Assembly: GCA_021234155.1 (NCBI GenBank)
Contig: JAJEKV010000056.1
Span: 4,546,825 to 4,610,824 of the forward strand
Source of the DNA: Isoetes taiwanensis
Lineage: Eukaryota > Streptophyta > Lycopodiopsida > Isoetales > Isoetaceae
Length of the DNA stretch: 64,000 bases
Reading direction: 5' to 3'
In this document: in pieces, positions 1 to 11,605 of the stretch
How positions within the stretch are numbered: position 1 is the first letter of the stretch
Layout: each line of letters begins with the position of its first letter
Program-made: the position numbers and the translations under genes
Notes under the pieces: model-generated
Seen by the model: the letters and a program-made list of their open reading frames with translations, nothing else
Databases searched by the model: none
Told to the model about the DNA's origin: nothing

Positions 1-626
1 CATGTTCTATTATTTTTTTCTGCTGCCCATTGCTCCACAAATCTTCTAGGCACTACAGGGGTAGGGTATCTTTTGAAAAAAAGATAATGATTATTCATTT
101 TACTCATCTGTTCAGCTGCAAAATCCCTTGATATGGCCTGTGCCTCCTCATCCAGTTTAATTCCCTTGAGCTTAGGGTTCATACCATCTGGCGTAATGTG
201 CGCTGCACTTTCAGTTTCTTCGTCATCTCTAAAATATTGCATAGGGTATTTTTCTCCATTTACCAATTTCAATTCTTTAAACTGTTCTAACACCCTCATA
301 CATTTATCAATTTCAGCTATATCTGATTCCAGCATATCCGATATTTGGGATTCGAATGTCTTCAATTGTTGAAGAACATTACCCCCAATTCTATACGTAT
401 AGAAGAGCTTAAACCAATGGGATGCATCAAGGGAACTAAGAATTGAAAACTCATCCTCACCTAGTGCATTTTCTTTATTCAAGATGTACTCGTGTAATCC
501 TGCGGCATCCGCCATCAACACCATGATGTTTTGAACAACGGGAATTGGGATCCATTGATTTTCTCCATACCCGATATCTTTGAGTTCCTGAAGCCATTCT
601 ATTGCTCCTTCTTCTTGTTCAGGAAT
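1..626 (-). CDS. Internal or 3' exon of an unidentified protein-coding gene, cut by the window edge
   Basis: The minus strand is open without a stop from 626 down to base 1, about 208 codons. At 628-627 there is an AG preceded by a pyrimidine-rich stretch (TTTCTTGTATAG read on the minus strand), a good intron acceptor. The TAG inside it would stop the frame if it were not spliced out, so the exon most likely begins at 626 in phase 0. The predicted product is soluble-looking, charged and rich in Glu, Lys and Met. It starts IPEQEEGAIEWLQELKDIGY, has a moderately hydrophobic helix-like stretch around residues 26-40, an acidic segment near residue 120 (FRDDEETES), and a C-terminal part with FFKRYPTPVVPRRFVEQW. 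A consensus donor (CAG/GTGAGC) at 1001-993 on the same strand may end a preceding exon. I do not recognise the family. Length, absence of stops and splice signal favour a real gene over chance. Confidence 0.55.
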   Translation of the reverse strand, partial: MPEQEEGAIEWLQELKDIGYGENQWIPIPVVQNIMVLMADAAGLHEYILNKENALGEDEFSILSSLDASHWFKLFYTYRIGGNVLQQLKTFESQISDMLESDIAEIDKCMRVLEQFKELKLVNGEKYPMQYFRDDEETESAAHITPDGMNPKLKGIKLDEEAQAISRDFAAEQMSKMNNHYLFFKRYPTPVVPRRFVEQWAAEKNNRT

Positions 627-1365
627 CTATACAAGAAACCACCTAGTCAGATAACTTTATATGACGTCCAAAGTTTATGTATACAACTAATAGATATAGA
701 CTATGTCTATGATTTTGTTAATCATAGGACATAAGGTGGTAACCATTATCTGGTCAAATTTATATGTATATATATGCTATTTTTTTTAGCAACCTCCCTA
801 TATTAGGGATCTATATTACTATTAGCTGTAAGAAGATTTTACCTTTGTCATCTCATATTTATCTGCTAGAGTAATAGATCCGAAATATTAATGTACTTTC
901 TTACAATCCATACAACAATTAGTTACTGCACATGATGAATGAATACTCGATTTGCGCTTAAATTTCTATCTTCTTGTGTTCAAGTGGGAAAAGCTCACCT
1001 GCCACCATCCAAAACCAAAAACATGTGTTAGTACAGATGCATGGTATGGGAAGACAGGTGTCAGTGCTTTTTATACAACCCCCCTTGTTATCGGTGTCGT
1101 GAGCAACAAGAAAATTTAAGCCATTCTTATATCATCATGCAGTAAATCCTACCTTTCAAAATGTTCACATTCCCCTATTACGTTATCTCATCCTATTATT
1201 TGAGAATCACAAACGAATAATAAACGAACAATAAGAAAACATCTTAATCATATTCCAGTAGAAGATTATTTATTCATTCAGTTACTATTTTACCAGCAAT
1301 ATATATATAGATACCGATGTATATCTATCTATATAGTGTAACTCAATAGCATATATATACATATA
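627..1365. other. Intron or intergenic spacer, AT-rich
   Basis: No convincing coding sequence is seen. If the left-edge exon is real, the part up to about 998 would be its upstream intron on the minus strand. The right end (about 1300-1365) is a run of TA-rich short repeats. Confidence 0.4.
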
Positions 1366-1427
1366 TATACAAGTATTTGTACTATGAGGGAGTGTACAAA
1401 GTCAAATGTACGTGCATTGGGAAGTAT
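1366..1427. repeat. Left part of a dispersed repeat interrupted by the LINE
   Basis: This stretch (TA run, then ACTATGAGGGAGTGT, then GTGCATTGGGAAGTAT) reappears in reverse complement at about 23081-23147, the left border of array 1. The matching sequence resumes at 4516 beyond the LINE, so the LINE split this repeat. The last 11 bases (1417-1427) are the left target-site duplication. Confidence 0.5.
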
Positions 1428-3943
1428 CTATAGCATTCTTTGGGAAGGCAACAATATCGATAATGACACACAGCTCAAATGTGCTGCCAAAACTCATTTC
1501 TCCAGAATCATGGGAACTGAGGAAAATATAAGTAGAGAAGACATTGAAAATTTTGTGTCTATCCAGCAGAAGGTTACTGAGCACATGAATGACACTCTTT
1601 CTAGGCCCTTCACCTGGGGGGAAATGTTGAAAGTTCTGCAGGAGATGGAGAATGGCAAGACCCCAGGCCCTGATGGCCTCCCAGCTGAGTTCTTCAAGAA
1701 GTCTTGGGACATATTGGGCATGGACATTGTCTCTTTGGCCAATGAATTCCTGATCACCAAGCAGCTTGACAGCAGGATCAACACAAGTTTAATTGCTCTT
1801 ATCCCGAAGATGGAGCTCCCTACTACTTTCTCTGACTACAGACCAATATCTCTGACCAATGTGGTGTATAAGTTAATTTCAGGTACTATGGCTGCTCGTC
1901 TTAAACCTATCCTGGAGGAAGTTATCAGTAACACTCAAAGTGCTTATCTAAGAGGAAGGTATATTCTTGACAATGTTGCTGCTGCATCTTTGGGTATCTC
2001 CTGGGCCAAAGATTCCAACCAGTCAATTGGCCTCCTCAAGCTGGACATCACAAAAGCTTTTGATACTGTAAGTTGGGCTTTTCTCTGCTGGTGCTGTAGG
2101 AAATTTGGATTCTCTGAGGAGACAATCTCAATCTTCCAAGGCATCCTTAAAAATTCCAGATCTGCTGTTCTCATTAATGGTGAATGTAGCCCTTTTTTTG
2201 ACATCAAAAGGGGGGTCAAACAGGGATGCCCTCTTGCTCCTTTCCTTTTTTTGATTGTAATGGAAGGATTAAATAGCAACCTTAAAAGAGCAAAGGATCT
2301 TCACCTAATCAAGGGTCTCAGGCTTCCCTCTCAGGAGGATGGTGAGATTCTTAATGTCCACTTTGCAGATGACACATTCTTATTTCTACATTTGGAGGAC
2401 CAATCCATCCATAATACTCTGGCCACTCTAGAAGAATTTGGCAAATGCTCGGGATGTAGAATCAATCCTGTCAAGACCAAGTTGATTTCGAGGCATCAAG
2501 AGGAGGGTGAGCTTGTTGCAGCAGGACTGGGTTGTATGTATCTCTCCCCTAATACTAAAACTAAAATTCTAGGTATCCCCTTTGCTATTAGAGTTAATGC
2601 TTGTGATCTTTGGGAGGATTTAATTGATAAATTTTATAAAAAAGTTGACTCCCTTAATTCCAAGTTTCTATCCAAAAATGGGAGAGCTATTCTGGCAAAC
2701 TCGGTCATCTCTTCCTCTCAGGTCTATCAATCCTCCATCATTATGGCCCCTAAGAAAGTCTTGACAAAAATGCAGAGCATCATTGGAAGGTTTATAGCAG
2801 GTGGATCAAGCAGAAGATGTTGGATTTCTATTTCTATGGAAGAATGCTGCAAGCACAAAAGAATGGGGGGTCTGGGGGTCATAAATATTGAGAAGCAGGC
2901 CACTGCTTTGGCTGCAAAGTACTTCTTTAGGGCCTGTAATAACCAGATTAATCACCCTGTGAGTACTCTCATCTCCTATTACATTAAGAAATGCCACCCC
3001 TTTGGCTGGAGAAATCTTAATATGCAGCTTCCTCATAGTATCTACTTCGACTTTACTATCCCTACCACTATGCCTTTAATTATTAAGAAGTGGATTAGGG
3101 CATGGTTGAAGGTTAGAGGTATGTATACTTGGAAAGAAGGACTTTCACAGGACCAGCCTATATTTTGGAGCCCCTCTCTGATTCTGGATAACCCTAACAT
3201 TTGTCTTGCCACTAACTTTCCTAAGTTAGCCAAGCAATGGACTCAACGGGGAGTTATCTACATAAGTGATATTATGGATGAATTTGTTTACCAAGATTCC
3301 AGTCTTGTAGATCTAGGAGATGACTCCAGGCAGCTTTTCAATAGTATTACTCAAAGATTGGCTTATGGAGATTGGCATGATACTAATGTTTTCTGGCACA
3401 TTAATGGGTTTTGTGGTTATAAAGTCACTTTAGCTTACGTGGTACCTCAATAGAGACCAAGAAGTTACCATTCATTCGAAATGGAACATTGAACCTGACA
3501 GGGTTCTCAGAAACTTGAAATTTATGTGGAAGAGCCCAATTCATCCTAAAATCAAAGCTTTTATGTGGCAACTTTGGCATAAAGCCCTTGCCACGAACAG
3601 TAAGAGATGGAGGCTTAATATGTCTAACTCTGATATCTGTGTTAGATGCTTGCAGGATCAAGAAGATGAAGCACACCTTTTTAAAGAGTGCCTATGGGCA
3701 GAATGGGTTCTGGAGCTGGCTGAATCTGAACTAAACATTCCAGGCCTTTCTAATATGCATATCACAGAATTCTTCTTCCCTGAAAACCCTATTGAGTGGA
3801 GAAGATATATTCTCATGTGGAGAATGTGGAAGGGTAGAAACTCCTTAATCTTTAAGGAGGAAATTATATGGCCTACCGCCATCATTAAGCAGACCCAATA
3901 TGATATTAACTGGGTCCTTGAGGTATATGGAAATCAGCAATAA
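1428..3943 (+). pseudogene. LINE ORF2 fragment: reverse transcriptase plus zf-RVT region, one frameshift
   Basis: Reverse-transcribes LINE RNA at the nick in target DNA. In order: pre-RT segment; RT start with GKTPGPDGLPAEFFKKSW (about 1650-1710); YRPISLTNVVYKLIS; QSAYLRGRYILDNV; LLKLDITKAFDTV, holding the first catalytic Asp (about 2035-2070); KQGCPLAPFLF; FADDTFLFL, with the catalytic Asp pair (about 2363-2390); then the thumb region. The frame opens at 1384, but its first 15 or so codons are flanking DNA, because the left target duplication ends at 1427. Near 3439 the frame shifts by one base; the next frame continues directly with WYLNRDQEV and then the zf-RVT part (SPIHPKIKAFMWQLWHKAL, then ICVRC...EDEAHLFKECLWA, about 3531-3700), ending at a stop at 3941-3943. 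Upstream endonuclease is missing. The RT catalytic residues are intact, but truncation and frameshift make this a dead copy. Confidence 0.87.
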
Positions 3944-4515
3944 GGTACATAATTACTTATGTTGGTTTTTTCTTTATTTTCAGGTAATACTTTGATTATG
4001 TTCAAAAGACTAAGGTGGAAGAGAATGAATCTCCATGCAAATGCGCTCTGGTTGACACAATTTGGAGTTGAAGTACCAAATGGACATGGCGAAGACTGTA
4101 GCTGCAACTGCGCCTGCCTCTCTTACTATGACGAAAAAAGATACATCTTATGCAGTGCAAAAGATAAGAAGGAGAGATTCAACCCAGGAAAGGCTCATTT
4201 ATGCAAATGCCCCTACTGCCTATTCATTGTAGCCAACAAGGGAATGGGAAGAAAAGACCACTCCAAGAGAGAGCCCAAGAAAAGACGGTTCTCGGGTGAT
4301 CACTAAGCCTCCGGCTTTAACTACTACCAGTCTACACCTGCAACTTCCATAAACTTTTAACTGTTGTTTGATTTGGGATAGTTGGTTTTTTTTCAGGGTC
4401 TATAACCTACCCTTTCCTAAAGGTTACCTCCTAAAAGTTAAGAGCTCTCATTGCTCCCTTTTGTACCTTTATTATACATATTTAATATACACTGCCTTCA
4501 ATTAAAAAAAAAAAT
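1428..4515 (+). mobile_element. 5'-truncated L1-type LINE retrotransposon
   Basis: The body carries reverse transcriptase and the C-terminal zinc-binding region of plant L1-like ORF2, then about 560 bp of 3' untranslated sequence and an A-rich tail at 4503-4514. It is bounded by an 11-bp direct repeat, TTGGGAAGTAT, at 1417-1427 and 4516-4526, the expected mark of target-primed reverse transcription. There is no ORF1 or endonuclease domain: the element starts inside the segment ahead of the reverse transcriptase, so it is 5'-truncated and not autonomous. A 3' segment (about 3959-4306) is open for 115 codons with several Cys and basic residues but is not a recognised domain. Confidence 0.87.
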
Positions 4516-4640
4516 TTGGGAAGTATAGATTTCCCAACATTCTATAAGGTTTCTAAATTCACCAAAATTTAAAACTACCCAATAATCTAGAGAGACTCTA
4601 TAAGATTCTACGAGGTTTTCTAGGAATGTATTAAGATTAC
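4516..4640. repeat. Right part of the dispersed repeat split by the LINE
   Basis: Starts with the right target duplication TTGGGAAGTAT. The next 120 bases resemble the reverse complement of about 22985-23092: shared blocks include TTCTATAAG and a segment around CCCAATAATC...GAGAGA...TATAAGATT. This continues the repeat found left of the LINE. Confidence 0.45.
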
Positions 4641-4752
4641 CCAAGATACTGCGAGTATTCCTTAATATTATAGCAAGATTCCTTGAAGAAACTCGTAGAC
4701 ACACTACAAAGCACACCCTAGAGGTAACGTTCTCGCATGTTTGCATTACGAA

Positions 4753-5032
4753 TGTGGTTAAAATGCTTACAAAGATGTTACCACCCTCGGCTTCTGTTGC
4801 GGGCATAAGTTAGTGGAAGTGGTTATACTACAAAATTGTGGGCACTACAAAATTGATTGGTAGTTTGTGGTGTAAATGTTTATGAAGATTTTATCACCCT
4901 CGACTTGTGTTGCAGGCATAAGTTAGGGCACGTGGTTATACTATGATGGAGTGTACAAAATCGCCTGGTAATATGTGAATAAAATGTTTATGAGGATTTT
5001 TATCATCCCTAACTTGTGTTGCAGGCATAAGT
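4753..5032. repeat. About 110-bp imperfect tandem repeat, 2.5 copies
   Basis: Copies start near 4753, 4867 and 4974. Each has GTGG.TAAAATG.TTA..AAGAT, then ATCACCCTCGACTTGTGTTG, then CAGGCATAAGTTAG. The second copy ends with TATACTATGATGGAGTGTAC, close to the ACTATGAGGGAGTGTAC motif at 1381-1398, so this array may derive from the same dispersed repeat. Confidence 0.6.
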
Positions 5033-5068
5033 GTAGCGTCTAATAGCAAGGGTCATGCTAATCCCAAA

Positions 5069-5230
5069 ATTTCACATGTAGTGAAAGCTTCTACTTGTAA
5101 AAGAACACCAAAAATTGTGTTCTAACGCCATGTTTTCCTTATGCTTATGCTTACCCTAATGTCATATTTCACATGCATCAAAAGCTTGTACTTATAAAGG
5201 AACACCAAAACTTGCATTCTGATGCTAAGC
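5069..5230. repeat. About 96-bp tandem duplication
   Basis: Two related units start at 5069 and 5165. Both have ATTTCACATG, then AAAGCTT.TACTT.TAAA, GAACACCAAAA and a TTCT.A.GC end. The second is partial. Confidence 0.45.
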
Positions 5231-8200
5231 GTTCAATACGCTTTGTTTAGTTGATCAATGAATCATGAGCAGTTGTACCATTCCTCCTAAGATTCCATGC
5301 AAAACACACCAAGTGTGAAGGATGCAACTAGATTCGCACATGATACCCCTAACATTCCAGGAGATCATTTTTTGACATTTTGAAGGAAGGTGCATGCCAC
5401 ATGGCAAACTTTGCATTTGTGCTATGATCTACCACTGGACCCTTAAGCGTGATAGACTTTTATTTTACTCCCTATATAATCCTATTGTTCCATATATGAC
5501 ATATACCAATGCCATGCAAATAGCATAAAATATTCAGACAATAGTGCAAACTATCTGCCATTTAATTGTGGCATATAATTTCATGGCTAATGACATGCAA
5601 TAATAAAATGAAATACGAAACATATACAAAGAGGAAATATATACAAAGCGCAGCAATGGACTTAACCATATTTAGGCTCTACACATTAAAAGTCCATTCC
5701 ATGTGGACCATAATGATTTTTTTTCCTTAAATGATCATAAAGTATAGTGCACTTTCTACTGACCACAGCAAATGTTGTTTTAGTGGAAAGCAATGTCTAA
5801 TTCCACAGTATAAAGAATTGACTTGGAAAAAAAACTTAAAGATAGATGCCATAATCCTTTATCATTGAAGTCCATAAAAGGACGTCTCGAACTTGAGGCT
5901 TCACGTGCAACTTCTAGTGATGGCATATCCACCACAGCATTACCAACCAACAAGAAGGCTTCAAAGCTTCATAGCATCTGCCTGGATGCCTAGTGTTTTC
6001 ATGTGGCAAAAACCATTTCGAAGCTTCTTGCTCATGTCCATGTTCTGCATAACCATCATTTTATAACAATTAAGCCTATGCTCCACATATTCTGCAATTA
6101 GAACATTCCATCAAACATTGCTACAGACAAGAAGCTTATCAAATACTTCTTGTGCCCTTGAAATTAAGCCGAATTTGACACACAAAACGTTGCACCTGTC
6201 CATTGAACATATTCTAGCTGTTCTATAAACTTTTTTTAACTAAATGAAAATATCACAGGATGAATTTGCTCAAAACACATCCATTTCCAACCATGTAAGC
6301 TCATCCAATATCCCAAGGCGAAACTGCAAACTAACTTCAACAGCATAATGCACAGAATGAGATTGTCACGACAGGAATTATTAGTACAACATAAATTAAG
6401 ATGACTGGACGTACATGTGCCTCACAAAAGTAAAACCGTAAGGTTGCACTGATTTGCTCGCATAATGTACTTTGCCATGCATATTGTCATGCTACATACA
6501 ACTCAAATCTACAAACCATATAATGCCAGAACCTGGCACTATATGGTTTGGGGCTCCACGGATATGTAAAAATGGTGCATCCTTGCAATGCTTGATAGTG
6601 TGAGAACCAAACTATTTGACAAATGAATAACCTGGACTGTTTCACATTCTCTTTTCGCTCAAACAACAACGCTTTTTGAGCGGTTGTCTTAATATCGTAG
6701 AGCACCATGCCAAAGCCATTTCTCGCAGACTTGCATCGGCCGCCAACAATTTTGGCTTCCCTTCTATATCTACAACCATGGAAAATACAAACAAAGCCTA
6801 GGGTGCAATCGCTAAAATTTGGATCTGTAATTTTACACTACCTTCAAGCCCTATTGACACAAGAGGAATTAGAGAAAGAACCTCAGCTACATTCATCCTC
6901 AGATCCACGCCGATGCAACAACTACCAACCGCATAATAATCATTACTTTTCTCGTACTCACAAATTGTTATCTCAAAACATTTCACTAATATTATGGTTT
7001 CCTTATGAAGGTCTTTGCATTATTCATAGTGCCCCGCCTTGCGATTACGGGCCTAAAATACTTGGAATCAAGCTCCTATCACATAAAAGTGGCATTGCAT
7101 GCAATAGGCAGGTTGTTTGTAGTTTTGTATTTTCCTGTCTTATATCTAGAACGTGTCAAACCCCATTTTGAATAACCACCACATCAAATGTTTTGCGATG
7201 TTTGTGTAAGTTCGTGCAAAAATAGAGCCAAATGTAACGCAAGTTTGGATATCGATAAAGGCCTACGCCATAAAACTTTACACCATAAAATAGAAATCCT
7301 CTTGTAGAACATAGAGCATCAATTTACCCACCATCATGAAACCCGAAACCAGAGCTTAAGAGCTAAACCCGATCTTATGCTTCGCGTTTTGCACAAAGGG
7401 CGGAGTAGATCAATAAATAAGAGACAAATAGTTGTGTACATTCCTTCACGTGATCTGCAAAGATCTGAGTTTGCAAAAGATGCAAATTGACACAAGGCAA
7501 AGCCAGGACTCTAGTGAAGTATTGTATGGAGTTTCTTGGTACTCTTCTAGAGCCAAGCATGTATCATTCACAACGCCGATTCAAAAGTCGGAAATGAATA
7601 CAAAACCAAAATAGGCACCGTGATAAATTCAAGCGGACTAGAAACTCACTTGTCTACAAACAAAATAGAAACCAAACACAACCCAAATTTTAAAATGGCC
7701 AAAGACCCATATAAGAAAAATAACCTCACAAGAATCAAAACACAATTAGCTCCCTAGCCATCAAAAAGGATTGCCATGAAGTAAATGGCTACACTTACAA
7801 GAAAAGCAGACCAGCTCCATTTCGAAGTCCTCAAGTAAATGGACGTGCACACTAAAAAATAAATCATAGAATGTCTAACTTTCTTTGGGCAAAATAAATG
7901 ATATGAACAGATTTTACTTACCCAACCCTAAGATAAGTCTATGATAGTGGTGATGTAATTACTACTTACGCAACATATCTCGCAAATTGGGAGACAAATT
8001 CACCGGATTAAAGCGGATAACGGATTCTGCCATGGAATCCTGCAATAACACAGGTTGATTTGCTCGCAACTTAGAAAATAGAACAGTAGATATACTAAAG
8101 CTAAGATCATGCTGTTGGCCAGAGCAATCTTGGCCGGGAACGTACCTGTGAATCCTGAAGAGTAAAAGCCATAAACACTGCTCAAAACATGCAGAAGCTG

Positions 8201-8275
8201 CCGGAAGGAAAAGGGTACAAAATTTCAAAACACACTTTTACTCCAAATTAAAGCATCGCCAAACAAATACAAAGC
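5231..8275. other. Spacer without a supported gene
   Basis: About 3 kb, AT-rich, with only short open frames in both directions. The longest, 154 codons on the plus strand at 6707-7171, has no recognisable domain and a low-complexity composition. A short hairpin at 6513-6549 is listed separately. Nothing else stands out. Confidence 0.4.
6513..6549. repeat. 37-bp hairpin, 17-bp arms
   Basis: AAACCATATAATGCCAG, a 3-base spacer, then CTGGCACTATATGGTTT. The arms pair at 16 of 17 positions. The tight loop would make a stable cruciform or RNA stem. It is not followed by a T-run, and no function is evident. Confidence 0.55.
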
Positions 8276-9907
8276 GCCATAGCCCCGCCTCCCGCTTTGA
8301 TCTAGAAAGAGGCCGTCCGGAAAAGAAACATACCCATGGATTAGAGTTTGTTAATTGGCTCAGATGATCATGGGAAGAACAACTTGGGATTTTACTCCGT
8401 CCAAATCTCTGATTGGAATACTGGGATTTTGCAGTAAACATGGCAGCTCTTTCCGATTGGAAAAACGCAGCGGAATACAACAGTAAATATGGTCAACGCT
8501 GCTTTTCTACAACAGGGCGAAAGCTTCACCAACGCCATAAATAACTGTTTGGGCATTTTTTAAAATCCCGGAGACAAATCGCACCATTTCCCACCGTGAA
8601 AAACAAATGGGCTAGAATTAGGCCACAGATCCGCGAATTTGCATGTAACAGAAAAGATGCCCTTGCATTTTTGGCCAGCCAAAGAAAATCATACGCCTAA
8701 TATCGCGTGTTTCGGATCCACATAATGCACTTTGCCAAAACCCACTATTTGTGAAAGCTATGACAAGACAGGCCGATTTTGAGTCATACCATAGCAAAAA
8801 CATATGGCACATGAGATGCTTATCTAATGTTTGCATAGCTCGCCATAGCCGGACAATCGCCATAGCTCATACCTCAAAGTGCAAAACGGTCAAAATATCG
8901 CTCAAGCAAACGGATCTTCCACATAGATCTTCGAGGAAAAACTACAAAAGAAATGTGAAACCCTAGCCCATTGAACTTGCATCTTAGGAAGAAGTCGCCA
9001 TGGCCGGTGTTACAAGAAGGCAATCAAGATCCAAGAGATCCAACAAATCATACAGCGGCCATCTTGGGGATGAGAAAAACTTCGCGGAGCAGAGTAAAAA
9101 GGAAAGGATGTGGAAAGATCCCGGCATGCATAGAGTATCCTTCAATATTATGCCTATTACGCTCATAAAAATTAATAAACACATCCAAAATTCGTTGCTT
9201 CTAAGAATAGAGTTTCCAAACGTCAACTCTGGACCGGTTATATGCTATGAACAATGCCGGTCCGAGCTCAACTTAGCGCATTATCTTGTTCCTGAATCCT
9301 CATTACGATAAAGCGGAGAAAAACAATCGCCCGGCAGTTTTGAAGCGTAAAGATCTACATTTGCAAGATTGAAGCGGGGAGGAATTCGAGTGTCGAAGTG
9401 TTACATAGAACGTACCCTTCAACATGAATATTATCAAGCTTTAGGTCGAAAATATTGGAAATGAAGCTTTAAACGCATAAAATTGTGAGGTTGCCTCAAA
9501 AAACTAAATAAAGCTATGAACAAACGACCGCTATGAAAGAAAACATTACGACCAAATTTAAGAAAGAATCATAACGTGGGAAGAACAATTCTCGTAGCAA
9601 ATGCCGTTGCACCAAACGGATCAAGCATTATGGCAAACCTAGAGACCTTCCGAGTTGCGGTTATGGCTATGAATAAAATCCAAGCCATTCTCGCCAAAAC
9701 TCAAGAAGCTTGAGCCCGGCGTTTCTCCTCAAACCTCGGGCAAGAGCCACAACAAGCGGGCCGTGGAGAGCCAAACCGAAAGTGCCGTCCTTTTTTTCTT
9801 TGAAAGATCAAGATGAAAATATTACATTCATTTTTCCTTGCGTTGCCCACCCCATTAATTAGGGCTACCGCCACCTCATCAAAGGCATTAATTGCATTTA
9901 TTGCGGT
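8276..9907. repeat. 1.63-kb tandem duplication, copy A
   Basis: Begins GCCATAGCCCCGCCTCCCGC and is repeated at high identity starting at 9908. Shared landmarks: GATCTAGAAAGAGGCCGTCC (8299 / 9930), GTCGCCATGGCCGGTGTTACA (8994 / 10636), CAAACCTAGAGACCTTCCGA (9636 / 11281). Copy A holds an open frame of 103 codons at 9000-9311, starting MAGVTRRQSRSKRSNKSYSG, basic at its N terminus. Copy B has a stop soon after the same ATG, so the frame is not conserved. Family unknown; possibly a fragment of a larger mobile element. Confidence 0.75.
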
Positions 9908-11553
9908 GCCATAGCCTCGCCTCCCGCTTTGATCTAGAAAGAGGCCGTCCGAAAAGAAACATACCCATGGATTAGAGTTTGTTAATTGGCTCGGATGATC
10001 ATGGGAAGAACAACTTGGGATTTTACTCCGCCCAAATCTCTCGATTGGAATCTTCGGGATTTTGCAAAGAAACATGGCAGCTCTTCCGATTGGAAACAAT
10101 GACGGAATACAAATGTAAATATGGTCAACGTTGTTTTTCTACAACAGGGCGAAAAGCTTCACCACCGCCATAAATAATCTGTTTGGGCATTTTTAAAATC
10201 CCAGAGACAAATCGGCACCATTTCCCACCGTGAAAAACAAATGGGCTAGAATTAGGCCACAGATCACTTAATTTGCATGTAACGAGAAAAGATGCCCTTG
10301 CATTTTTGGCCACCAAAGAAAATCATACGCCTAATATCGCGTGTTTCTCGGATCCACATAATGCACTTTGCCAAGGCCCACTATTTGTGAAAGCTATGAC
10401 AAGACAGGGGCCGTATTTTCGAAGTCATACCATAGCAAAACATATGGCACATGAGATGCTTATCTAATGTTTGCATAGCTCTCTGCCATAGCCGGACAAT
10501 CGCCATAGCTCATACCTCAAAGTGCAAACGGTCAAAATATCGCTCAAGCGGTAGGATCTTCCACATAGATCTTCCGGAAAAACTACAAAAAGAAATGTGA
10601 AACCTAGCCCATTGGAACTTGCATCTTGGGAAGAAGTCGCCATGGCCGGTGTTACATAAGGCAATCCGTGATCGCATCCAACAAATCATACAGTGGCCCA
10701 TCGCGGCATGAAAAAACTCGTGGAGCGAGTAAAAAAGGAAAGGATGTGGAAAGATCCGGCATGCATAGAGTATCCTTCAATATTATGCCTATTCTCGCTC
10801 ATAAAAAATTAATAAACACATCCAAAATTCGTTGCTTCTAAGAATAGAGTTTCCAAAACGTCAACTCTAGACCGGTTATATGCTATGAACAATGCGATCC
10901 GAGCTCAACTTAGCGCATTATCTTGTTCACGAATTCGATATTTTTCCCCTATTACGATAAAGCGGAGAAAACAATGCCCTCGCGTTTTGAAGCGAGAAAG
11001 ATCTACATTTGCAAGATTGAAGCAGGAGGAATTCGAGTGTCGAGTGTTACATAGAACGTACCCTTCAACATGAATATTATCAAGCTTTAGGTCGAAAATA
11101 TTGGAAATGAAGCTTTAAACGCGCCAAAATTGTGAGGTTGCGCAAAACGAAATAAAGCTATGAACAAACGACCGCTTGCGAAAAGAAAACATTACGACCA
11201 AATTTAAGAAAGAATCATAACTGTGGGAAGAACAATTTCATGAGTAAATGCCGTTGCACCAAACCGGATCAAGCATTATGGCAAACCTAGAGACCTTCCG
11301 AGTTGCGGTTATGGCTATGAATAAAATCCAAGCCATTCTCGCCAAAATGAAGAAGCTTGAGCCCGGGCGTTTCTCCTCAAACCTCGTGCCGAGCCGCAAC
11401 AATCGGCTGTGGAGAGCCAAACCCGAAAGTGCCGCCCTTTTTTTTCTTTGAAAGATCAAGATGAAAATATTACATTCATTTTTTTCCTTGCATTGCCACC
11501 CCATTAATTAGGCCGCCACCTCATCAAAGGCATTAATTGCATTTATTGCACGG
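9908..11553. repeat. 1.63-kb tandem duplication, copy B
   Basis: Second copy of the 8276 unit. Differences are mostly 1-3-nt indels and changes in G/C-rich triplets. An open frame at 11248-11451 contains MANLETFRVAVMAMNKIQAI and continues with a Lys-rich helix-like stretch; the matching part of copy A (9601-9710) has the same sequence but shifts frame after the helix. A short echo of the unit's end (CGCCACCTCATCA..AAGCAT) follows at 11573-11600, suggesting another partial copy. Confidence 0.75.
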
Positions 11554-11605
11554 TGCGTAGATGAACTCCCCACGCCACCTCATCACAAAGCATTTATTGC
11601 ACGTA

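Noticed and set aside
133-372. 79-codon plus-strand frame
   Set aside because: It is antisense to the better-supported minus-strand exon, whose frame is open for 208 codons.
6707-7171. 154-codon plus-strand open frame
   Set aside because: No domain, no splice or promoter context and odd composition; probably chance.
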